Part shown: in pieces, positions 1 through 6,800 of the stretch
Position numbering within the stretch: the first letter of the stretch is position 1
Layout: each line of letters starts with the position of its first letter
NCBI GenBank assembly: GCA_017458025.1
Contig: JAFTGG010000209.1
Location: forward strand, 1-10,570
Origin: Oscillospiraceae bacterium
GTDB taxonomy: Bacteria; Bacillota; Clostridia; Oscillospirales; Oscillospiraceae
Reading direction: 5' to 3'
DNA: 10,570 nt
Notes under the pieces: model-generated
Database searches by the model: none
Told to the model about the DNA's origin: nothing
The model's input: only the letters and a program-made list of their open reading frames with translations
Made by a program: the position numbers and the translations under genes

Positions 1-284
1 CCGGCAAAGCCGGTGATCTCGAATACCTCCATGACCGGCTTGGTCACGTTTTTGACCATGAGCGAGCCGCCCTTGCGGCGCATGGTGACGTGTACGCGCT
101 TGAGCGCGCGCAGTCCCGCGCTCGATACGTATTCCAGCTGCGCCATGTCAAGAATGAGCGTTTCGAAGCGTTCCCCCGCCTGGACCATGTGCGCTTCCGC
201 GTCTGCCGCGGTGGTCGTGTCAAGGCGGCCGATCAACTGCAACTCGCCCTCGGTGTCGCGGTTGATGAGTTTCATGTTCAGCAT
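1..284 (-). CDS. STAS-domain anti-sigma factor antagonist (SpoIIAA/RsbV-like), 3' end outside window
   Basis: A small partner-switching protein. Such proteins bind a serine-kinase anti-sigma factor when unphosphorylated and release when the kinase phosphorylates them. The 94 residues visible start MLNMKLINRD and contain GRLDTTTAADAEA (strand then first helix), TLILDMAQLEYVSSAGLRAL and VMEVFEITGF. Each is a typical STAS landmark in the right order. The SSAGL loop holds the phosphorylation site; the second Ser (S55) aligns with the usual acceptor. Since STAS domains are about 100 residues, only a few codons are missing beyond the left edge. ATG 284 is chosen over ATG 275 because AGGAGG lies 8 bases upstream. 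It follows the 669-residue gene by 30 bases in the same direction, so it is probably cotranscribed. The kinase or phosphatase partner would be expected further left, outside the window. Confidence 0.88.
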   Translation of the reverse strand, partial: MLNMKLINRDTEGELQLIGRLDTTTAADAEAHMVQAGERFETLILDMAQLEYVSSAGLRALKRVHVTMRRKGGSLMVKNVTKPVMEVFEITGFA

Positions 285-292
285 GTCCGTAT

Positions 293-298
293 CCTCCT
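293..298 (-). promoter_or_regulatory. Ribosome binding site of the STAS gene
   Basis: A perfect AGGAGG on the minus strand, 8 bases before ATG 284 and 17 before ATG 275. It decides the start in favour of 284. Confidence 0.85.
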
Positions 299-314
299 AA
301 AATTTTTCGTTATG

Positions 315-2324
315 TCAAAAACCAATGTCTTGGTTCTTTGTCTGCTGCACCGTCTTCTCGACGGTCTTCTGCTTTTCGGGTTCCTGCTTCTCCGGTTCCT
401 TTTTCACCGCATAGGGTGAGCTCGGCCCGAAGAGCGACGACTTATCCAAGGCGTTTTCCAGGTCCTTGCCCTTGAGAGCGAACAGCTTATCCTGACCGGG
501 CAAAAGCGCCTCCGACAGCTCCTGCAGGTTCTCTATGCCCGTCGAGCCCCCCGCCGCGTGGAAAACGTCCGGCAGGCCCGATTTTGTATTGCGGATCAGG
601 CTCAGCTTCATGCCCCCAGCCTTCAGTACCGCTGCGTTCTTCTCCGATTCTGTGATTATCCGGTTCTGAAATTCTTCCTCGCTCTCTCCCTCTCCCCGGA
701 CAAAGTTCGACGGCTTTTTCGCCTCTTCCATTCCGTCGTTCACCAGCTTCTCCGCCTTTTGATACTCCGGACTCGATTCCGCGTGGCGGTTGTGATCCCG
801 GATGCTCTCGTTGACCGCTTCATAGCGAAGGCGCGCCTTGATGCAGTCCGCGCGCTCCTGCTCGCTGAGCCCCTTCGTGAAGAGCGCGTCGCTGTCCAGC
901 TTCAAAAGCGTTTCCGCGCGCTCATTCTCGCGGTAGACGTCCGCCATCTGCGCCACGCCCTCCATTGCCCAGAGCTCGTGTTCCTGCAACCCCGCCTGCT
1001 TCGCCGCCGCGAGGAGCGTCGGATCGCTGCGCAGCAGCTCCGCGCAGCGGCCGACCATGACCTGGTTCATCAGGTGGGCCGTCTCGTGAAGCGGCTCGTG
1101 CCGGTTCTTATTCAGCTGCTGCTTCGCGGCATTTGCGATCAGCGTGCCCAGCTTCTCGGGACGTCCCAGCCGGTAATCTATCAGCGCCATCATCGCGTAC
1201 TCCCGCCCCGGCTGGACCGCATTTTCAAAATACTGTCCCGCGTTTTCGCGCGGCCGGAACGTTCCGTCTTTCCCGAGAACCATACCCAAATCGCTTGTGT
1301 AAAACGTGGCGTGATGAATAGCCGTATCCTCCAGCGTAAACGTCGGATCATCGGCCAAAACCTCTTCATACCGCACCTTTCCGCCGATTTCCGGCTGCAT
1401 CGCCGCGCATATGGCAAGCGACGCGAACTGGTCGTCCGTGATCTGCTTGCCGCCGATTCGATACCCGCTGAGGTCGATCGGCGTGAGCGTGCTGAACTGC
1501 TCCTCCGTGTAAACCCCGCCTTTTTCGCCCGGCTTATGGATGTACGCCTCGTTCTTTTCCGGGTTCGGCCTGTAGAAGTTGCTCAGCGACTCAAGCTGGG
1601 CGTCCAGCTTGGAAACATAATCCCTGTCCCGAGCAGCCTGAAACTTCCGTTCTTCCCCTGGGCGCTCCCGGTCCGCCTCCACGGCGATATCCGCTTCCGC
1701 GCGCGTAGAGCGGATCTTGTCAAGCCCCTCCTGGAGCTTCGTCTGCCTGTCGTACTCCGCCTTGTCCGAGCGGTACTGCTTTATGTCCCGGTCGTACGCC
1801 TCCACGGCCGCCGTGTGCTGCTCCATTGCTTTGTTGTAGTCCGCGACCTCCTGCTTGTAGGCGCGTCCGAACGTGATCGCGTTGGCAAAGCGTCTCCACC
1901 CGCTCAGCGGCTTGGGCTCCGTCGGCTTCACCGGCTCCGTGGGCTTCTTCGCGCTGATAATGTTATTCAGTGGCTCACTCAGTAAAATACTGCCGTATGC
2001 GGCTTTGATCTGCACCGGTTCCTTCTGCCCCGCGGGAAACGCAAAGACGGTACCCTTTGCGAGCTTTTCTATAAACGCGTCGGACTTCACGTCCGCTCCG
2101 CCCTCCAAAGCGTCCTTAAACGTGCCGTCCTCGGCGAGTTCAAAGAAGCGGGGCGCGCCCGTTTTTGTCTTTTCAAAACCCTCCTCGTTGGTGTAGATGC
2201 CGAGATATGAGAGTTCTTTGTCGACCCGTTTCTTTAATACGCTGAATCGCTCACGCGTTTCCGGACCGACCTCGCTCACGGGTACGCTGTACTTATGATT
2301 CAGTTGGGTCACATCTAATGCCAT
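315..2324 (-). CDS. Large soluble protein with central coiled coil and HExxH motif, unknown function (669 aa)
   Basis: Not recognised as a named family. There is no signal peptide or membrane segment, so it is made as a cytosolic protein. Layout: an N-terminal domain (1-122, including ELAEDGTFKDALEGG), a Pro/Lys hinge (125-140, KKPTEPVKPTEPKP), a short LSGWRRFANAITFG segment (140-153), and a charged helical region (154-248). A larger alpha-rich domain (about 250-630) and a Lys/Glu/Pro/Gln tail (641-665) complete it. HETAH at 413-417 matches the zinc-protease HExxH motif. A Glu 38 residues later (E455, in AMEGVAQMAD) could be the third ligand, but this is unproven and the motif arises by chance in long proteins. 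ATG 2324 has AGGAGGG 6 bases upstream. The gene lies 15 bases after the lysine-rich gene and 30 before the STAS gene. It could be a secreted substrate of the type IV system or an assembly factor. Confidence 0.85.
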   Translation of the reverse strand: MALDVTQLNHKYSVPVSEVGPETRERFSVLKKRVDKELSYLGIYTNEEGFEKTKTGAPRFFELAEDGTFKDALEGGADVKSDAFIEKLAKGTVFAFPAGQKEPVQIKAAYGSILLSEPLNNIISAKKPTEPVKPTEPKPLSGWRRFANAITFGRAYKQEVADYNKAMEQHTAAVEAYDRDIKQYRSDKAEYDRQTKLQEGLDKIRSTRAEADIAVEADRERPGEERKFQAARDRDYVSKLDAQLESLSNFYRPNPEKNEAYIHKPGEKGGVYTEEQFSTLTPIDLSGYRIGGKQITDDQFASLAICAAMQPEIGGKVRYEEVLADDPTFTLEDTAIHHATFYTSDLGMVLGKDGTFRPRENAGQYFENAVQPGREYAMMALIDYRLGRPEKLGTLIANAAKQQLNKNRHEPLHETAHLMNQVMVGRCAELLRSDPTLLAAAKQAGLQEHELWAMEGVAQMADVYRENERAETLLKLDSDALFTKGLSEQERADCIKARLRYEAVNESIRDHNRHAESSPEYQKAEKLVNDGMEEAKKPSNFVRGEGESEEEFQNRIITESEKNAAVLKAGGMKLSLIRNTKSGLPDVFHAAGGSTGIENLQELSEALLPGQDKLFALKGKDLENALDKSSLFGPSSPYAVKKEPEKQEPEKQKTVEKTVQQTKNQDIGF
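1074..1088 (-). other. HExxH (HETAH) motif, candidate zinc-binding site
   Basis: The codons CAC GAG ACG GCC CAC encode His-Glu-Thr-Ala-His within PLHETAHLMNQVM, on what looks like an amphipathic helix, as expected for metallopeptidases. A possible third ligand, E455, lies 38 residues downstream. Only the motif is seen; no peptidase family is recognised around it. Confidence 0.4.
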
Positions 2325-2330
2325 GACGAT

Positions 2331-2338
2331 CCCTCCTT
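2331..2338 (-). promoter_or_regulatory. Ribosome binding site of the 669-aa gene
   Basis: AAGGAGGG on the minus strand, directly after the TAA stop of the lysine-rich gene and 6 bases before ATG 2324. It fits strong translation in an operon without an internal promoter. Confidence 0.85.
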
Positions 2339-2339
2339 T

Positions 2340-2990
2340 TTACATCTTGTCCTCGACGCCGCGCGTTTCCCGCGGCGTTCCTTCCTTTTCCGCTGTCTGC
2401 TTCTCCGCTTTTTTTGTTTCCTTTTCCGCCTTTTTATCGGCCTTTTTCGTTTCCTTCTGCGCCTTTTTCTCGGCTTTCTGTTTTTTCTTCTCTTCCTTTT
2501 TCTCTTTTCGCGCCTTTTTCTCCTCCTCGGACGCCTTGAGCTCGTTCGCCTTCATGGTGTCCGGCAGGCCATTTTCGAACGCCTTGATCGCGCGGCGCAG
2601 CGAGATCCATCCTGTGAGTCCGCGCCCCGTCCACGCCGTCAGCGTGGGCGTCCCGTCCTCCCATGTGAATACAAGTACGACAGGGCGCGTCAGGACATAG
2701 CGGATGAGGCAGGCGGTCGCCTCGCTCTGCTCGTTCAGGATGAGCCCGCGTCCGATGTTCTGCATTGACTTCAGGACAGTTTCCATGATGCGCGCCTTGC
2801 CATTCTTCGTCTCATACCGCCGGATGCGGCGGCGCACGCCGAGAAGCAGCACCGAGACAGCGCCGTCGCCAAGCCCGATGGGCGTTCTCATGAACGTGCC
2901 CGCCGGAACGGCGACCAACTGCCCGTCGTCCGCGAGTACGGCCCGCCCCATCAGCACACGCTTGATCTCCGCTCTTTTCGGATCCTTCAC
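2340..2990 (-). CDS. Cytosolic protein with lysine-rich C-terminal tail, unknown function (216 aa)
   Basis: Not recognised. Residues 1-148 form a compact-looking alpha/beta domain (for example GRAVLADDGQLVAVPAGTF, VSVLLLGVRRRIRRYE, LIRYVLTRPVVLVFTWEDG, GWISLRRAIKAFENG). No signal peptide or membrane segment is seen; the LLLG stretch is too short to span. Residues 149-202 are almost only Lys, Glu, Ala, Thr and Gln (KKEEKKKQKAEKKAQKETKK and similar), a charged helix or coiled coil with net positive charge. The start is GTG at 2990, which shares GTGA with the TGA stop of the previous gene, a four-base overlap typical of coupled translation. A weak GAGG lies 7 bases upstream. The tail could bind nucleic acid or the acidic tail of the VirB4 protein in the same operon; both are inference. 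Confidence 0.82.
   Translation of the reverse strand: MKDPKRAEIKRVLMGRAVLADDGQLVAVPAGTFMRTPIGLGDGAVSVLLLGVRRRIRRYETKNGKARIMETVLKSMQNIGRGLILNEQSEATACLIRYVLTRPVVLVFTWEDGTPTLTAWTGRGLTGWISLRRAIKAFENGLPDTMKANELKASEEEKKARKEKKEEKKKQKAEKKAQKETKKADKKAEKETKKAEKQTAEKEGTPRETRGVEDKM
2385..2546 (-). repeat. Low-complexity lysine/glutamate tail region
   Basis: The coding strand carries irregular repeats of AAR codons (Lys) mixed with GAR and GCN. On the + strand this reads as repeated cctttttc blocks. It encodes residues 149-202 of the 216-residue protein. The unit length is irregular, so it is compositional bias rather than a strict tandem repeat. Confidence 0.75.
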
Positions 2991-3808
2991 GACGCCGCCT
3001 CGTTTTCCGCGGTCTCCGCTTCGCCGGCTTCCTCCGCCGTTTCATACGGCTCGGTCCTACTGTCGGTCAGCAGCATCTCGCCGCCTGTCACCTGAACGTC
3101 AAACACAAAGGAGATATTCTCCGTCACATTGTACACGCGCACCTCGGCGGTTCCGTTGGCTCGCGTCTCCAGCTGGACGGTAATGCCCTCGGCGGATACG
3201 TCAATGCTGGACACGAACGCCACAAGCGCGTCGGTGCTTTCAGACCGCCAGGACACGCCGCTGTCCGTGTAGCCCTCGGACTCCTCCACGAAAATCGTCA
3301 GGCCCTCGTCGCCGCCACGGACGGCAAAGGGATGGCCCGTCTCCTCGCCGCCGCGCACGGTGCCCTGGAAGGTGCGCTCGCGGTGGGAAACAGCCGTTGC
3401 CGTGAGCGTGTTCTCCCCGCTGCTCACCGACACGGTGAAGCTCAGCTCCGCGAGCCGGTCCTCTCCGCTCATCAGCGTAAAGGTGATCGCCTCACTGCCC
3501 ACTTCCGCGCTCGTCAGCTTCACCTCGGTCTTTCCGCCCTTGGTTTTGCCGGTCTCGATCTCCACCGCCGCGCCTTCCGTGCTTCCGACGCTCCACGCGC
3601 CGTTCGCCGCGCCCCCGGTCTCCATCGTCAGCGTGATCGTGCCGTTTTCTTTCTCCACCCAGGAGTAGGGATATGGCACGTCGCTTCTGCCGAACCGCTC
3701 CCCGCCGCGGCCGCGCATGATGAGCGCGACCGCAGCGGCGATGGCGATGATACCCACTAGCACCGCGCCGGTGATAATCAGGGCCTTTTTGTTTTCAAAT
3801 ATCTCCAT
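2987..3808 (-). CDS. Single-pass membrane protein with two Ig-like beta domains (273 aa)
   Basis: Probable envelope component, function unknown. A short cytosolic start (MEIFENKK) leads into one hydrophobic segment (residues 8-31, ALIITGAVLVGIIAIAAAVALI). A basic linker and two beta-rich domains follow. Domain 1 (about 46-140) has the W-S-V-x-S...A-x-V-x-I...GKTEVKLTSAEVGSEAITF pattern of bacterial Ig-like folds. Domain 2 (about 145-243) has alternating strands ending NISFVFDVQV. The C-terminus is an acidic Glu/Ala tail (254-273). I expect the domains to lie outside the membrane, but the basic residues after the segment make topology less than certain. The ATG lies 3 bases after the stop of the giant gene, with its ribosome site inside that gene, so translation is probably coupled and the two products may work together. 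Alternative: a pilot or channel-lining protein of the conjugation machine. Confidence 0.85.
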   Translation of the reverse strand: MEIFENKKALIITGAVLVGIIAIAAAVALIMRGRGGERFGRSDVPYPYSWVEKENGTITLTMETGGAANGAWSVGSTEGAAVEIETGKTKGGKTEVKLTSAEVGSEAITFTLMSGEDRLAELSFTVSVSSGENTLTATAVSHRERTFQGTVRGGEETGHPFAVRGGDEGLTIFVEESEGYTDSGVSWRSESTDALVAFVSSIDVSAEGITVQLETRANGTAEVRVYNVTENISFVFDVQVTGGEMLLTDSRTEPYETAEEAGEAETAENEAAS

Positions 3809-3811
3809 GGA

Positions 3812-6800
3812 TCATTCTCCCCCGCCGGCCTCTCCGTCGCCGGCGCTCATGCCCGCTCCGAAGCCTGCGCTGTTCATTTCACTGATTTGGCGCTGCAGGT
3901 TCTCCAGCTTTTCCGCTTCAATGATCTTCGAAAGCTCCTCGAGCTGCTTCGCGACCGGATCGCTCTCGTTTTTGACCGTTATGATGATCATCATCTCCGT
4001 AGACGCGCTTTCGCTGGACGCGACTCTGATCTGATACACCATCGACTTGTCGGTGTAGTTACGAGGCGGCGCAAAGACGATTTCCTCCTCACCGACGTCG
4101 AACGAACCGGTCTGCGGCTGCACGGCGTTCCAGATCGCGGCTTCTCTGCTGTCGGTTGCGGCAGCGACATTTTCGGCGATGCTCTCCGCTGTGTAGCCGC
4201 GCGTATCGGTAAGATCCGCCAAGCCGATTGCGTTGTTGGCCGTGTCCACCTCTGCGAGCTGCGCCGTAAAGCCCTCGCTGGAACCGACGATCCTCGGAAC
4301 GATCCGAATGCTTCTTCCGGACGGCACTAGTATATTCAGGCTGCCGTTCTCCACGCTGTACGAGTTCTCCTCGCCCTCGACGCGAACCTCCGCCGTCATC
4401 AGGATGTCCGCCATATTCAGGCGCAATGGCGTACCCTCGACGATCTGCTTCTTTACGTCACTGTGCTTTGTGAACCTGCTTTCGCCAAGCGTGGCGGTCA
4501 GAGAATCCAGCGTCCACATGGCGCGCTGCTCCTCAGCCTCCGTCTCCCCGCTGTAAGGCTCCAGCTCGATCCAGCGCAGATCGCTGACATCGGAAAGCAG
4601 CATCTCAACCTTGACATTGCTGCCCGCGAGGAAACCTGTCGACCCATCCGCGATATACGGCCGGATATCCCCGTAAGTTCTTGTAAGGAAGTCGCCATAC
4701 CGGTCAAAGTAGCCTATCGTCATGCGCACGGGCCCGTTGGTGCCGGCGCTCACATCACTCGCCGCGGACAGCGCCGTGGCAAATGTCAGCGTCATCGGCT
4801 CGACGGTCCGAGTCCCGTCAACCGTCATAAGGGACGGCACGTTTGTCAACGTGAAGCTCTCCGCAAAGTTGTAGACGCCCTTGGTCTCAACGACTTCCCT
4901 GCTCTGGATGGAGACCTCCTCATCCACAACGTACGCCGCGTCGACCGATCCGCTGACCTCCCCCGTCGCCACGATGGAGATACCGGTGATCTCTGCGATG
5001 TTCTTCTGGTCAAAGCTCAGACTGATTACCTGTCCCGGACGGATCTGCGAGTAGCCCTGATCGATCAGATACACATAGGGCGAGCGCAGCTCCATGCCGG
5101 AGGGATCGTCCGCGCGGTACCATATCGCCACCGCGAGATTGTCGGCCGAAGAAGCGTAATCGTCCGTTACCGCGGACAGCGCTTTGGTCAGCGTGTCGGT
5201 CCCAAGCTGGAAATAGACGCGCTGCCGGCGCTCGGTCGTCAAGGTACGGTCGCCGAGTATCATACCGCCAACATTGGTATTACCGTCGCCCGCCAGATCC
5301 CACGCCTTGATCACGACGCCGCTGCGCACCTGCTGCACGACGGCATTCACCCTGCCGCGAACGCCGCTGCCCCGCCCGTTGGCAAGAAGAACAGAGTTCA
5401 GCACGCCGAATCTCTTGGCATTGAGGCCCGTTACATAGAATACTTCCTGATCGTTGTACGTCGTGCGGTTCATATCGCCGGTCGATATCTGGATCGCCTG
5501 ATCCGACGCATCCGTGTACTTAATTTGAGCCACAGGGCTGTAAAACGGATCGGACTTGGCGTCCTTATCCAGATACAGGAACATATTGAGCGTGTCGTTT
5601 TCGGATGCCGGCTCGCGCGAGACGATGGACGCCCACTGCTTTGCCTCGGGATTCATGGGGATCTCATTTTCCGTAAAGTTGATGTTGATTATCGCTGGTA
5701 CGCTGTTGAGCGTCCTGTCATATGCCTGCAGGATCTGCTGATACGCGGGAGCGTTCTCGCTGGTGCTGTGAGCAAGCTCCGTCAACTGTTCATCCTTCGC
5801 ATAGATCTGCTGATACTCTCCGAACTTGTTGAGGATCAACGATCCTTCGCCGTTCACCATAAACAGAGAGACATTTGATATCTTCCATGTCGTATTGACC
5901 GCGCTGGTCACCAGAAGCTCAATACGCTTGATTGAGCGCACGTCGCTGAGGCTGAAGTAGAGGCGGTCGGTATGCCCGGCGCGATGCATCAGGCTCGGAT
6001 CGCTGATCGTCTTGCCGCCGACCGAATCCGCCATGCTGGACGTGTGGTTCATGTACGAGTACATATTCTTCGTCAAATCGCTGATCTCTTCATAGCCTCT
6101 CGACGGCGAATAAGAATCATAGTAGACGATCGCCGAAAGATTGCCTTCGAACTGCGGCGCATTCTCCGGATAGCCCTCCGTTTGAATGGCGAGCATGAAG
6201 TTGACTTTAAAGGTGCTTCCATCCACCGCGTAGCTGCGCGTCACATCCGCCGCGCTGCGGGCTGCCATGCCTGTAACCGACGTCAGCTGTGCCTGGTCGC
6301 GGTAGTCGATGTCGATCCAGCCGACATTGCTGACCGTCCAAACCGGTACCAGCGCCGCATTGCCCTGCCTTGATACCTCAATGGACCGGATCATCAGCTT
6401 ATCGAACACATCCGCGTCCTCGGAGTTGTCCTCCGGAATGATCTGCACGGCGGTCACGTCGCCATAGTCCTGATTGGTCGAAATGTAGAGCGTCTGTGAC
6501 GCGCCCGCAATGAAGCCGTCGGAGGAAAGCTGCTGGTTCGCCAGTACGAAACCGCTGCTGCCGTTCTTGAAGACAAGCCGGAAATAGAAGAGGTTCTTGG
6601 AGCCGCAGTCTCCGTCTTGCGCGGTCGCATCCGAAGCGCCGCCCACATTGACCGTCACCGCATAGAGATAGCGCTCCTTGGCGAAGCCAAGCTCCTGTGA
6701 CGCATCTTGGAATGTCATGGAATAGCGGAGCTTGGACCAGTCCACATTCTTTGCCTTTGTCACCTCGGCTCCTCCGCCGGTAGTATCCGCCCGGCTCGGT

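Noticed and set aside
285..314. Possible promoter or terminator between the 669-aa gene and the STAS gene
   Set aside because: Only 30 bases, with a ribosome site but no hairpin or clear -35/-10 pair.
558..1985. A 475-codon open frame on the + strand opposite the 669-aa gene
   Set aside because: It is rich in Arg, Leu, Val and His, as expected for the antisense of GC-rich coding DNA. It has no recognisable domain and overlaps a gene with a strong ribosome site and operon spacing.
2395..2530. T-rich tracts on the + strand as possible terminators
   Set aside because: They encode lysine codons on the minus strand and no stable GC-rich hairpin precedes them. The genes on both sides are coupled, so termination here would make little sense.
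2323..2700. A Phe-rich + strand frame that looks like a small membrane protein
   Set aside because: The Phe/Ser runs are the reverse complement of the Lys/Glu-rich tail of the 216-aa protein.
4463..5878. A 471-codon open frame on the + strand inside the giant gene
   Set aside because: Same antisense composition, no ribosome site of note, and fully covered by a protein with a signal peptide and a repeated domain pattern.
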